Origin: Isoetes taiwanensis
Lineage: Eukaryota; Streptophyta; Lycopodiopsida; Isoetales; Isoetaceae
DNA length: 64,000 bases
Assembly: GCA_021234155.1 (NCBI GenBank)
Contig: JAJEKV010000205.1
Span: forward strand, 1,411,501 to 1,475,500
Direction of reading: 5' to 3'
Shown here one piece after another: positions 46,740 through 58,980 of this stretch. A model generated the notes under the pieces. That model saw only the letters and a program-made list of their open reading frames with translations. It was not told where the DNA came from and did not search any database. A program made the position numbers and the translations under genes. Positions within the stretch are counted from its first letter, which is position 1; each line of letters starts with the position of its first letter.

Positions 46740-47083
46740 GGATAACCAAAAGAGTAGGTAACCAATCCTATAAGTTGGACCTGCCAGCACACTTAAAGAT
46801 CCATAGTGTTTTCCAGGTAAGTCTCCTAAAGAAACACATTCCTAATCCAGAGGAAGTACTGGAGAGACCAAAGTTACTGGAAACAATGGGCGATCACCTT
46901 GAGATTGTTCCAGAGGTTCTTCTTGTCAGATCCTATAAGAAGACAAGAAGATCTCAATCCTCCAATACCCAGTGAAAGAGACACTTACAAGTGGAAGACG
47001 CTACGTGGGCACTACAAATAGATCTTGAGAAGCAGTACCCGCAACTCATGGAGCAATGCAATGGTCATTTCGTCACGAAGTAA
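46740..47083 (+). pseudogene. Gypsy integrase C-terminal tail
   Basis: YKLDLPAHLKIHSVFQVSLL (from ~46768) is the conserved integrase C-terminal GPF/Y-side segment of plant gypsy elements (usual form L.LP..+IH.VFHVSLLK). A frameshift follows. The chromodomain-like end then reads VEDATWALQIDLEKQYPQL before a stop at ~47083. This is the only firm pol remnant in the element, and it fixes its orientation and superfamily. Confidence 0.8.
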
Positions 47084-48015
47084 TGTCGACATCGACACCC
47101 AAGAAATCGGCTCAGGCATATCGATTTGGGTTTAGATTAAATTTCATGTGTAGCTAAGATTAATCTACGCATGCAGCCTATGCTAGGTATGGGTTGCATG
47201 CGTTGTTACCGATGATGAGACCACTACGGTGATCTCTAGGGCGTGGTGTAATGTCATTGTAGGCATGACCGCGGTTTTTTGCTTTGCACGAGTTGGGAGG
47301 TAGATTAGAAGGTCTACTTACGTCCCACGGAAGTAGGCGACCCTCGAGATAAGAGGTCATTGGGGAATGCATGATAGGAAAAGCACCTCTAGTCAATGCC
47401 TACGAGGGGAGGGCCCTTCATGCCCCATATACGGGGAAGGACCCTATCTCCCACATTGGCCAACTCTGAGGTGTAGGCATGAGTGGCATATAGGCATGAT
47501 AGGTATTTGTCTCCACGGCCATGATGGAAGAAACATAATCTTCCTATCTTGGGAGATATGCCTTGCATCCATATAATTGTATTTAATGGGTGGTTCCCTA
47601 ACAACCAATATCTATAATAATTAAATGTATGCTAGCGTAGTGTGGTGGACCTGAGGCCAATAGGGGAGTCACGGGAGGAAGGTCCTGCTTGCAAAGACTT
47701 GCAACACATAATTTTGTCACGATGTGTTGTAAGGAAACGATGTGGAACCTTAAGTAGGAAATTTTGGAACTATGTTAATAATAATAATGGTGTAAGCTAT
47801 AAAATTTTGTGAATAATAATAGATGATAAAGTAAGAGGGTGAAAGACTCCCTTACCATAGTATGATATTAAACAAGGATGTGTTATAGAAATTAAAACTT
47901 AAATATTACCTTGGGATAATTTTGCTATACATCCTATGTGTATTAAATGTGATTGCAGGATATGCAGGTTTCCAAGGTGGGGAGACGCGTGATCTTTGAG
48001 GGACGACATCAAGTC
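47084..48015 (+). other. 3' untranslated region of the LTR element
   Basis: Non-coding stretch between the integrase stop and the polypurine tract. Contains GGGTTGCATGCGTTG and TAGGCATGA repeats but no open frame of note. Confidence 0.5.
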
Positions 48016-48028
48016 AAGGTGGGGAGAA
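48016..48028 (+). other. Polypurine tract
   Basis: AAGGTGGGGAGAA directly abuts the TGTGACGT start of the 3' LTR, the expected plus-strand primer position. Confidence 0.8.
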
Positions 48029-49644
48029 TGTGACGTTCCAACATAATATATGCCCCGAATACGTATATTATATTGCCACGTCACCCGTACATGTCACGGA
48101 TGACATGTACTTGCGAGACGTATGGCAAGGGTTGCACCTAGGGGGCAACATTGAATGTTGTGCATGTTAAATAAACATACACAATTAATAACCCCATGGA
48201 CCCCATTGCCAAATGGCTAAATTCCATTTGGCCAATATCTAACCTAACCCTAAGGGTTCTATAAAAGGGCTTTCCCCTTAAACCCTAAACCTTTCTTCCC
48301 TTTGCATTTTAGGGTTTTTCCTAGAGCTCCTTTCCTCTCTCGAGTTCAGGGTTCTCTTGGGCCATTTCGGCCAAGTCTCGGACTTCAATCCGCATTCTTT
48401 GAGCTCTCGGAAATTTGGATTTGCACAACTGTGATTATCGATTAGCAGCCATCTTGACAAGATCGGGAGCATGGGCCTTCCAGGGTCGAGGAGCGTGTCA
48501 AGGAGCAGGTATCTAGTTGTTACGTTTGTGCAAAAGCCGTCTTTGGGCAAGGCAATAGGCTGGTTTAGTATGTTAGATCAACTCTAGAGGCCTTATAGAT
48601 CCCCGAGATCATAAGCCCTAACTAAGGAACCTAACTCTGTTGTTTAGGTAAATAGATTAGATGATATTTCTATTTCTATTTCAGTTCTGTGATGTTGTAT
48701 GTATTTCACTCTGTGATCTCCATGTATTGGGAAGGGGGGTAGAGACCTAAAAGGTGTGTAGCAGATGATCCTAGGTAGCACCACTAGTTCCCAATTATAT
48801 GTGGCCCGTGCGAGGAGCCCACCCTGGCGTGGGTGAAGGGGCTAGGCAGGTTGATAAGGAGGAACTTGTCTCATCACCGGACCCCCCCCTCGGTAGTAAG
48901 GCCTATCGGGGGTCTCTGCAGGCTAGGCTTAATGGCTTGTCACTGCGTGTGGGCAAGGCATGAGCTCGACACTCGTGGGGTGGTGGATATGACCTTCCAG
49001 TGAGTTCAAGTCGAATACGGGCAGTGGCCCTCTAGCCGCCTGTGATGAGCATGGATGCCTCTGGAGGAGAGGCAACTCTCTTCTGCCTCATCGGGCTGGG
49101 GGAGATGCAACCCGGTAGTAGTAGCCCCTCGGCTATTCACCCGGGGCTACGGCCAAGTCCCAACACTTTTCAGCCTACTACGCAAAGTGTGCGGGGAGGG
49201 CGGATGGAGTGGACTACCCTAAGCCATGTTCTATGCCAGCCAAATCCATTGCCATGAATTCTGTCTGCAATGAACTCTGGAGACCCTAGCCGTCAGTCAT
49301 CCCCCTGGAGTCTGAGCCCTGGGTAGGATCTCCCCTCTTGTTATTTATGTTATGTGATGATGTTATTTCTATGGTATTGCTATCTCTGTGATGTTGTATT
49401 GTATTCACCTCTCGAGGTACTTGTATTTGTTTACTGTTAGTTGTGCTCACGTTTGTTTATTCACGCTTCCGCAGATAGGTCGACCCGATGGAAGACGGGT
49501 GAATGACACATCCATTCTTCCCTTGCTGGCTCATCCCGATGGGAGTAGAGTCAGGTGGATGACCCCTGTCAGTGTAGCTGCCAGGGGGAATGCTCCTCCT
49601 TCGAATACGATGTGGGCATCGTATAAGGAGTAGGGGACGTCACA
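48029..49644 (+). repeat. 3' LTR of the 19-kb element
   Basis: 1616 bp with intact TGTGACGT...ACGTCACA ends, an 8-bp perfect terminal inverted repeat. It matches the 5' LTR in long identical blocks separated by short clusters of differences. Confidence 0.93.
48260..48288 (+). promoter_or_regulatory. LTR promoter: TATA box and telo-box (3' LTR)
   Basis: Same arrangement as the 5' LTR, with TATAAAA at 48260-48266. From this copy, transcription would read outward into the DNA at 49.65 kb. Confidence 0.6.
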
Positions 49645-49649
49645 CTGAC
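49645..49649 (+). repeat. Target site duplication CTGAC (right)
   Basis: Follows the ACGTCACA end of the 3' LTR and matches 30442-30446. Confidence 0.9.
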
Positions 49650-51185
49650 TCAAATCTAAAGAGTAAGAAAATAATTTATTAGTACAAGAAATTTATCGCG
49701 ACGGCACGAAGATTTCTTTTGTCCAACCTGCTGCAAAAGAAGTCTTGTGCTAAGTTGGATAAATCTCAGTTGTGGACATGCTTGAGATGCGAGAGAACAT
49801 GCAGAAATATATAAAAAGTTATGCCCTACCTCCATCCGGAAGACAGGGTAAGATCCCATGACATGGAAGTAAAGGGGCTGAGAGGGTCCCTATACTACAT
49901 AGGGGCCCTCCCTGCCAACTAAACATAAAAAATGGAACTTTCATAAGTGCAAGTCAACAACAGACCTGTATAATAAGAGCAAGCTTTATAGAATCTTAAT
50001 GATGCTAGGAACTTGGCCCATGTTGCTTGCCGTTAATAATTTTTTAGACATCCTTGCTATAAAATACAACATGGATAAGTTTAAGACAAACAAATGAATG
50101 AGAACATTATCTTGGTTGGGGTCGGATCCAATCCCAACTCACAAGTGAGCAAATTTCATGGGAGCAACCCCATTTTTGTGCTTAAAAAAATGGTGGTGGT
50201 AGATTCTAATTTTGATTTTTGTATGTAAAAGGAACCAAGTCATCCTGTCATATAAGAGTCAAGTGCCTAGCAAGCAGTAATAGTAGAATTCATGTATTTG
50301 ATAAAACCAGCATATAGCATTCGATCATGCTTAAGATTATCCTGCAAGAGTACAACAGATACTGCCAACTATGATGCAGAGGGTTAATCACCGGATGAGT
50401 AGAGCAATTAAATTATACAACTTAGGATAACGAGATGAATGAATGGTTCTCACAGCCCAGCACCAGTTAAACCAGTACACTGAAGTCACAGAATATATAG
50501 CCAGTTTTCCCTAGCCTCTCAGAGGCCTGGGCTTATCAGTCCCATGGTCAAGCCATGAGGAGCTCGAGAACCATAATAAGACAAAGCTTTGAGTAGCCAA
50601 ACAGTCTAGCAGCTTGATCTGCTAGATAAAAATATAGGAATAGATATGGAAACCCTACAAATAAAGAGTGCCAATTGGTTGAATCAACTTGAGTGAAAAA
50701 TTATACAGAATCACTAAATGGCAGTTCGTATGAAGTTGAGCAGCACTTCAGTAGCCACAACAAAGGCAATGAGATTATTCAGGTTATAGTTGGTCTTTAT
50801 AGTCTGATGCTATAGAGCTCTAGGAACCGATGAAACAAATTTACAATAGACCTTTATGGAAAGTAACATGTATAACATGCTAACATGCTGCAAACATGCG
50901 GCAATATTTCAGAAGAAACATTATATGTACGCATTCTAGAATAATGCCAAGCTAGCATCAAAGAAGATTTGCATGAGTAAAATTAGACCTAAGTTTAATA
51001 CCTCAAATTTGATGCATAGTTTAAGCTATTAGTCTATGTGGCAGCAGAGTCCTGTTTTGGATGTAGCAGGGAAGAGCAGAGTCGCGTCCGTCCAAAAGGC
51101 CATCGCCATAGCCACACTCTGTTTATGGCTTTTCAAGAAGAAATAGTTGGAAATAATTATTTCATACATGGATCATTCGAACTGA
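49650..51185. other. Intergenic flank of the LTR element
   Basis: Resumes the sequence interrupted at 30446 (CTCAAATCTAAAGAGTAAG). Otherwise AT-rich, no coding signal. Confidence 0.5.
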
Positions 51186-51386
51186 TTATGGTGGAACCGT
51201 CCTCTTCAACAGCGTCGTGAGCCCCTTCATATTCAAGCTCTGATATCTCCTCCGCATTTGGGTTGCCTTCTCCATAGTGAAGCACGGTTTTTTTGCACCT
51301 AATAGATTCTTAGCACATATAGCAACTTTCCATTTCATGCCAGATGAAAAGAAGGTAGTCATTTTTCGCATCTGAGACTGGCACAA
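51186..51386 (-). other. Possible acidic exon (minus strand)
   Basis: After the acceptor-like CTTGTGCCAG (minus strand), one frame gives NPNAEEISELEYEGAHDAVE, acidic like the block at 29.9-30.2 kb. It could be a 5' exon of the gene interrupted by the 19-kb element. The same frame has a stop upstream, so support is weak. Confidence 0.25.
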
Positions 51387-51954
51387 GGAGATAAATCTGG
51401 CAAATTTTTACCCCCTATTTTCTCGGGGTAAGACCTACAATAATACTTAGCTCTGTAAGCAAACTAGCTTAACTGCTTTGTTCATAAAACTTACAACTGA
51501 ATGTAAACTCACAACAAAGGTTCCCAGAAACAGCTGTTATAAAGAAAAAACATCACTGCCCTTACTTACCTTTGTTCAGCTGGATCTTGAAAAAGAAAAA
51601 TCGCCGGAATCAAGCAATGCCGGAGTAATCAACACCCAGATGCTCGTTGATGAAGAAACATCAAATTTTCAAGCTTCTAGAAGGCGACTGCTATGCCGAG
51701 TGTCAAAAGACTAAATCTGATAACCAAAGCTATGCCTTATGAAGAGGCAGAATAGTTGGTCGCAGTTGTCCCAAGCTCAGGGCGAAGTTGTGTCCTAGCT
51801 TACGAAACGTGTCATGGCAAAAATGTATAGGACCAGAAACGTGTCAATTTTGCATGACTTTAGATGACGGCGCAGAAAAATTACATGAAGGATCCACTCT
51901 TTTGGTGCGTTGGTTATCACTAGAGGTGCTAGTGCGTAACATTTATATACTAAC

Positions 51955-52585
51955 TCTATAAAATCTTCCCTGAATATCTGAATAAACATAATAACTTTTA
52001 CACAAATTAGTAGCCAAAGCCTTAATCAAAAGAGCTCTCCACCCAACCGGGCCACTCATATCTAGCAATATCAAGCTCTGGCAATTAGCTTCTGCTAGTA
52101 ACTCCTCCCTCGAGCTAAAAGAGCTCAATATGATACACCAGTTGGGTTTAGGGATAGTAATAGGTTACTAGACAAGATCAACAAAAGCTCTAGGAAAAAG
52201 AAATAGCTTTCTTAGAATCAGATTCAAGAGCCAAGAGTTAAACAATTTTCTTTGACCCCTGGCACTATTTCTCCCATTTCTCTCTCATTCGGATGAATCA
52301 GAAGAACTTCCGCACTAATCCGGAAACTAGACTCCGAGCTGGTTCCAGAAAAGTAAAGTTCGCCCAAATTCGACCTCTGGTTGCGGAGATATCACTAGTT
52401 AGGGTTTGGGTTCTATTTATAGAAGTCTCTGTGACCTTAGCCTTCTTTTGGCCTGCCTTTGCCTTTGCCTTTTCCTTTTGTTCCCAACCATGATATATAC
52501 TAACTCTATATGATTTCACCCAATGCATAATCATATCGGCCACTCCCCCGAGCTCATTGTTAGATATTAGCCTTAAACCATATCA
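51955..52585 (-). repeat. 3' LTR of the TRIM-like element
   Basis: Matches 53509-54152, for example CCTCCCTCGAGC, GGGATAGTAATAGGTTACTA and CCCAATGCATAATCATAT. It starts TGATATGG on the minus strand, next to the polypurine tract. Confidence 0.85.
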
Positions 52586-52744
52586 ATTCCTCCCCTTCTC
52601 GGAAGCAACTGACCTCAGTTGCATTGAATACAACTTTCAGGTCCTCGTTAACATCAACTTTAATATGATGATTATTAACCTTCATAATTCTTTATGAACC
52701 ATTGGCAATATTATTTATTCTGTTAAGGCTACTCCCTTAATATA

Positions 52745-53075
52745 ATATTATTATCCACTCGTGGTCACCACCTCCTCGTCTTGGTTCATGATTACCACCA
52801 CTCGTGGTTTTTGTGTCTACTACCTACTCGTGGTTTTCATATACTAGTGGTTGCCACCTACTCGTGGACCACTAATTCTTGGTTACCACCTACTCGTAGA
52901 CCAATTTAGTTCTTGGTTGCCACCTACTCGTGGACCAATTCAATTCGAGGTTCCCATCTACTCATGGGTCTCTTTCTGTTGTGATTACCTACTCGTGGGT
53001 CACATTCACTCGTGATTACCACCTACTCGTGGATCACATTCACTCGTGATTACCACCTACTCGTGGATCACTTTG
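52745..53075. repeat. ACCACCTACTCGTGG satellite inside the TRIM-like element
   Basis: About nine or ten units containing CCACCTACTCGTGG at 30-45 bp spacing. The last two are near-perfect 34-bp units (CACTCGTGATTACCACCTAC ...). It fills about a third of the space between the LTRs. Confidence 0.85.
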
Positions 53076-53508
53076 AACAATAATATACCGCTTTAAATTG
53101 ATTCAAAATATAGTGGCTTCTCCCACTAAAGCAATTCAAGTCTTACATGGATAAATAGTATCCAATTGAAGTTTTTCCTCAAGAATAACTTTGTTCTTAG
53201 AATTCTTGAAACACTGGTTCCTTTTGCGCGTATTGCCTCATAAGCCCCATGCATCTAACTTCCTCGGTTACACTGCATGTATATCTGCAAGACTATCTCA
53301 AGACATGAATCACTTAAAAACAATTTCAATTAAAACTCGAAAAATCATCCAAGTTCTTGTTTCGTTAGAATATTTCCCCTCTTTGTTGCTTTGTTGGATT
53401 CCATCCTTCAAAACACTTAGAGCTGCTTCATGATAACGCCAAAGATCATGACAATGGTTCCACTACCCACAGTTCCAAAGAAAATCGAAACTGTGCTCGG
53501 ATACCAAT

Positions 53509-54152
53509 TGATACAAACTTCCCTGAATACCTGAACAAACATAATAACTTTTACACAAATTAGTAGCCAAAACCTTAATCAAAAGAGCTCTCCACCCAAC
53601 CGGGCCACTCAGCTAGCAATATCAAGCTGGAACATAAAGACAATAAGGCATATTTGGCAATCAGCTTCTGCTAGTAGCTCCTCCCTCGAGCCAAAAGAGC
53701 TCAATATGATCCACCAGTTGGGGTTAGGGATAGTAATAGGTTACTAGAGAAGATCAACGGAAGCTCTAGGAAAAAGAAATATCTTTCTTAGAATCAGATT
53801 CAAGAGCCAAGAGTTAAACAGTCTTCTTTGACCCCCGGTCACTCTTTCTGCTATTTCTCTTTCATTCGGATGAATCAGAATAACTGCTAAACCAATTCAG
53901 AAACTAGACTCTGAGCCGGTTCCAGAAAAGTAAAATTTTCCCAAATCCTATGTTGGCTTAGGAAGATATCACTAATTAAATTTCGGGTTCTTTTTATAGA
54001 AGTCTCTCCTTAGCTTTCTTTTGGCCTGCCTTTGCCTTTGCCTTTTGTTCCCAACCATGATATATACTAACTCTATATGATTTCACCCAATGCATAATCA
54101 TATTGGCCACTCCACCAAGCTCATTGTTAGATATTAACCTTAAACCATATTA
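53509..54152 (-). repeat. 5' LTR of the TRIM-like element
   Basis: Second copy, adjoining the primer site. Its outer end reads TAATATGG where the other LTR has TGATATGG. It carries a ~25-bp insertion near 53630 not present in the other copy. Confidence 0.85.
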
Positions 54153-54780
54153 AGGTCCCACTCCTTCTGATGCGTACGCACTTCTAATTTCTTGAGCTAA
54201 GGCGTGGCTTTGCTGACGGAGGAGTTTCCCACTCCTTCCCGATCGCGCACGCACTTCTAAATTTCTTGAGCTAAGCTGTCTTTGCTAGGATTGAGGATTT
54301 TGAGCGCGAATAGGGTTCAAGGACAAATTGGAGCCGAAAATGGCTTAGGGTTAGGGTTCGGCCATTAATAGGTTAGGTTTGTCATGTCACGTTATGTGGC
54401 TCCAATAAGGTGCATCCATGTGGCGGGTTGCCAATAGGATAGAGCCATATGGAAATGGTTCCATACCTAAGGTTGTCTAAGTTATGTATAATGACTTAGC
54501 CATGTTCCTTTCTCCACACTAAGGTATACAAGGCTACTAAGGTAGGCTTGTATGGTAACATGGCTTAAAATATATGTATTTATACCATATATTTTAGGGA
54601 AATGTCATAGCTTCAACCTCCTGCATGTGCAGCTCATATCCGTCCATACGTCAGTCCCATATCTTTCTCAAATAGAAATTTGATGTTATGCTAAGATGTT
54701 CATTAACATTTTGCAACTAGATGCTTTTGAATGCTTTGAATATTCATAAGTTCGAGGAAGCAACTGCATTTTAGCCTGAA
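54153..54780. other. Intergenic, no gene seen
   Basis: Contains two similar CCCACTCCTTC(T/C)GATGCG...GCACTTCTAA segments (54168 and 54228). No coding signal. Confidence 0.4.
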
Positions 54781-54788
54781 CGACTTCG

Positions 54789-55030
54789 TGACGGTGGGAC
54801 AACTACTAAAATTGAGTGCAATTCCACACGTATTAGTGTCCTCGTAGACCAGGGTGTAGCACTTTAGATGGGTTTTTTCCCATGTTTGTAGACATGAATA
54901 GAACACACCTTAGCGGTGGACAACTACTAAAATTGAGTGCAGTTCCACACTTATTAGTATCCTCATACACCAAGGTTTAGCACTTTAGATAGGTCTTTTT
55001 CCCTAGTTTGACGTGAATAGAACACAATTG
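54789..55030. repeat. ~120-bp tandem duplication
   Basis: GGACAACTACTAAAATTGAG through GTGAATAGAACACA occurs twice (about 54797 and 54918 starts) with ~10% differences. Confidence 0.85.
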
Positions 55031-55179
55031 TGAACAGATTATCGCTTTATGCACAATAGAAATTGTTGTAATAAACTTGTATATGCTTTCGTCATTTGAA
55101 ATCATTGCATTCTTTAAACTCAAATATAAGGCTATAATTCACAATAATATGCTCTATATACTTTTAGTCTATGTACTTC

Positions 55180-56720
55180 TGTGACGTTCCAAGTATTTAT
55201 ACGGTATACGTATAAATATATTGACACGTCACCCAGTATAGATACGCCACCATGGGGTATGGTAACCTAGGGGGTTGACCTAAAAGGGATTAAATTAGCT
55301 ATGTAATAACCTATAATTAAGGAATTAATATTTAAGAAGGATAATTAAGCTAATTATGGTTTGGGAAGGTGCCACCTGGCCAAATTCGATTGGCCAGCAT
55401 GGTGAATACTAATTGGAACCATCAAGGTGGATCACCACCCCCATATCAACCATAATCGACCAAGAGAAGCTGAGCGCCTACCTTTGCCAAGCTGAGCGCC
55501 TACCTTTGCCAAGCTGAGCGCCACCTTTGCCAAGCACTTATACCTGTGAAACCAGAGCTGAGCACCAAGTCCCAGGAAGATGGAAGCACCCAATGACAAC
55601 GGATCCAGCAGGAACTCAGGTGGGTGGTTAGTATAGCTTGAGAATTCTAGGGTAGCGCCCCTGTTGGGCACTTGTTGTGTTGTTCCGTCTGTTCTCTCTG
55701 TGCTTTACTTGTAGGAACTAACCCTTGATTGTCAAGGTAAGTCCTCTTTATATTCTGATTCTGGTTTTGTTCTTAAAGGATGGATTGGTAGTTCTTTGCA
55801 TAGTATTACTCTGGAAATGGGGGAATTAAGGGGGGGTAGAGACCCCTGAGCCATGATAGTAGGATGCTCCTAGGTTGATCCCTGTAATTCCTATTAAATG
55901 CGGCCTGTGTACAAGAGACCACCGAGTCGTGGATGCTATGGAGTGACTTAGCACCAAACAAGGGACACAGTGGTGAAGTGGGGGTGGGGTCTTGCACGAA
56001 CATAAAAGGCTCCTGAGACTCCTACAGTGGGCTAGGCGATGGCCCGGTCCACGTGAGGGGCGGGTATGGGTCCGACACTCCCACGGGTGTAGAGGTGTGA
56101 TCCGTATGGAGCATCTTGCACTTTGAGTAGATTTAGGGTGAGTAAGTCGGAGATGCGGATCACGGGGGGGGCGCTGATGTGGCGCGTATTCTCTAGCTCA
56201 CCCATGGAACCACCTTGTGATCACGGAAGGGGCGCTTCCCAGGCCTGCCTCATCGGGGCCGGGGCTTCATGAACCTGTAGTAGACCGAAGGGGTGATACC
56301 TTGAGTCTGCGTGTCCGGAAGGCTATAGTGACGCCATAGCATGATTGGACTCATCTGCAAAGTGTGCACAGGAGGGGCCGATGGAGTGGACAACCCTAGC
56401 CGATGTTCTATGCCAGCCAACGCCATGCATGCCAAGATTCGGTCTGTTGAGCTCTTGAGACCTAGCCGCCAGTCGATCCTCACTGGAGTCTGAGCCGGGG
56501 TAGAACCATGGGTTTGGGGTGTCTCTTAGGATTAGATGCATCTTCTTTGCCATTGGTACTTGGATGGATGTGCCACCCTTCGTGGTGGTTGTTTATATAT
56601 GATTTATGCTGTGTGCTAACCTTGTATTCATGCTTCCGCGACGTAGGAGCCCCATTGAAGGTGTGGGCCGAATGACCCCTCCGTGTCCTTCACTCGAGCA
56701 TCTCTACGTAGATGCCCAAT
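55180..56720 (+). mobile_element. Solitary LTR related to the 19-kb element
   Basis: Starts TGTGACGTTCC like the LTRs at 30447 and 48029. It follows them in order through GGGGGTAGAGACC...TGATAGTAGGATGCTCCTAGG, CCCACGGGTGTAG, CATCGGGGC...GGGCTTCATG and CTTCCGCGACGTAGGAGCC. Similarity is loose (a related subfamily) and fades near 56.7 kb. No clear ACGTCACA end or target duplication was found, so its right border is approximate. Confidence 0.7.
55466..55530. repeat. 22-bp tandem repeat, three units
   Basis: AAGCTGAGCGCCTACCTTTG plus CC repeated three times, the last unit short by one base, within the solitary LTR. Confidence 0.9.
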
Positions 56721-56985
56721 CACTTGAAAGGAGCCTCCTTCTCAGTCCAGGAAAACCTTACCCCTGCACAGCTCTTCAGACGGAAGAAAGAATTATGTCG
56801 AGTCCGCGAGGCTCGTCTGCAATGGAAGTGGGTCGTATATAGAGAAGGCCAGGCTATCATCCGAGATCACTGGTCGATCGATCCATGAACAGTTTTTGTA
56901 TAGCCCTGTGCTTCCCGCCTCCGTTTTGGTTTGGTTTTGGTTTGGTTTCACCCTTTCCTTTTTATATTGTTATTTCATATGGGGC
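56721..56985 (+). other. Possible coding remnant next to the solitary LTR
   Basis: In one frame from ~56745 the sequence gives TPAQLFRRKKELCRVREARL then QWKWVVYREGQAIIRDHW before a stop. It reads like protein code but I do not recognise it. It is followed by repeats of TTTGGTTTGG. Confidence 0.25.
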
Positions 56986-57104
56986 ATAGCCCCCAAGTTC
57001 TGCTTGGGCTTATGCCCGCTAAACAAGTTATAGGAATGAGATGCGTAGCCCCCGAGTTCTGCTTGGGCTTATGCCCGCTAAACAAGTTATAGGAATGAGA
57101 TGCG
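56986..57104. repeat. 59-bp tandem duplication
   Basis: TAGCCCCC(A/G)AGTTCTGCTT through GGAATGAGATGCG occurs twice in tandem with a single difference. Confidence 0.95.
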
Positions 57105-58980
57105 TACCGAACTTCTATAGCCATTCTTGAGAAAGCCGAATCGAGTTCTCGAAATCATATGTGCTAGGGAAACGCAGGCGGTCGGGAGAAATTCGAATTA
57201 GAAGAAAGATTAGGTTAACTACGTTTAGGCGGGATAAAAGTAATCAATGAAAGAACTCGGTAGATTGGTTTTTAAAAACTCAATGAAAGAAGTCGGGGGA
57301 CGAGTTCTTTTTTTTTTAAAGTGAATCTTCGTCATTATTATTTTTTTTGTCAAGAATACTTCGAAATCACATATTGGGTTCTCTTGAAATTTAAATTTTT
57401 CGTGCAGATAGAAAGCTATTTCATGGCAGCTCTTTTCTTTGAGCAGCTTGAGCGCTTATCCAGGCGAACTTCCGACCCTGTTATTAGGCGATTCAAACAT
57501 GTCTTTTAAAACGAAAGATGGTCGGGGCAGACGGGGCCGAGGAGCAGTGGCCAAGGAAACTCAAAACAAGGATCAGACCCCTATTCACGGTATTTAATCT
57601 GCCTTTTCACCATAAAATATAGACTGTGTAGAGAGTATTATGCTTTGCATGAATTTGAGTTCTTCCCTTGCCACATACACGGTATATTACCTTCAGTTAA
57701 TGCTTTGATTCTCTATTTTTAGAATATAATTTTGCTCTATTTTTTAGAATATAGTTCTTAGTAGTTTTAAACGGAGGGGTACACGCCCAGCTATACAAGA
57801 AATTTATCACGAACATTTCTCATTATAGAATTCGTGCGGGTTTCGAATGATATGAATGCTAAGCTTGGTGTCAAATCGAAAATTCCAAAAGTGGAACCCA
57901 TTATCAATTCCAAATATGGAGGATTTTCTATTTTGTAAACACGGTACTTAGTGCCATAAATGATGTGTTCAGGCATGCAGGTAGAAATTGTTGGGGTTTT
58001 GTGCTATCAACTATTTACCGCTAGTTATTTTCCATGGCATCTATACCCAATGATGCTTAACCGTACAGTGGAATTGATTGTTCTAATATGTTCTCACGGG
58101 CACATCCCTTATTTAGTACATATCTGCAAATTTATTTTTTATCTTTCTCATTATTACAAATCTAGGTAGTTTGATCTGAACCTTAGCCTTGTTGATTCAA
58201 CTTTTCAGTATTCAGTGATTCAAACAATTTTGTCACTTCTTTCCATAGTTGTATATGCAAAGAGATGGCCATGTGCAAAGTACATTTGCGCCGGACCTCT
58301 GATTTTATACAACAGCATGCTTTCCTACCAGGCATGCTCTACACACCTTAGAATCCAATACTCACATGTGTTTCTTATAGCTTCAAATCAAATGTTTACA
58401 TGCCAGTTGAAATTTGACTGGTATTTTGCAGATATTTGTAGCCATTATGGTATTCTAGGATGACAATGGCTGATGATGATGGTCACATTATTGCTAACTG
58501 TCCTAGAAGGCAATCAACTTCTACTGAATCTAGCATGCACGCCCTTTTGTAAGTTTTTTTTTTCAACAAGAAGAGTACTGTTTACACTTATATCAAACTT
58601 CCTTTATTTTTTCACAGATATTTCAAGGATAAAATTAATTGCTGTTTATTTAATGGGAGGTAAAAAGTTTCATACCTAGGAGTTGGGATCAAAATGAATA
58701 AAGTGTCTGTACCACTCCATGTTGGTTATTGATGCGGCCGTTAATGCAGCATAAGCGATTATGACTAGAATCCAAGTCTTTGAGATACGCAGTTTTCGAA
58801 GTAATAATGAGAAGAGGGTCTTTGTCTAAAAGCAAAAACACGGAGTGAGACACTGTAGCGCATATGATAGACAGACTTGCAGATATGCTAGGTGTCACTG
58901 CCTCAAATGGTTGCATGTTTCTTTAAATGGTTGCTAGATGTGTTAGTTAGTTAGTTAAGGTGTTGCTCTGTTGTCTTTGG
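57105..58980. other. Intergenic, no gene seen
   Basis: AT-rich. AATGAAAGAA(C/G)TCGG occurs twice near 57247 and 57282. No recognisable domain or terminus. Confidence 0.45.

Larger units (their letters stand above)
51955..54152 (-). mobile_element. Short non-autonomous LTR retrotransposon (TRIM-like)
   Basis: Two ~640-bp direct repeats (51955-52585 and 53509-54152) flank ~0.92 kb. On the minus strand, a primer site TGGTATCCGAGC (53506-53495) lies 2 bp inside the right LTR. A polypurine tract GAGAAGGGGAGGAAT (52600-52586) abuts the left LTR, so the element reads leftward with TG(A)TATGG...TGTATCA ends. No open frame. The total of ~2.2 kb and lack of genes fit a TRIM/SMART-type element. Target duplication not found. 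The left outer tip reads TCTATAAAATC where TGATACAAAC is expected. Confidence 0.8.

Noticed and set aside
52745-53075. Regularly spaced repeats resembling a CRISPR array
   Set aside because: Spacers are short, partly repeated themselves and uneven. The array lies inside an LTR element in plant DNA, so it is a satellite.
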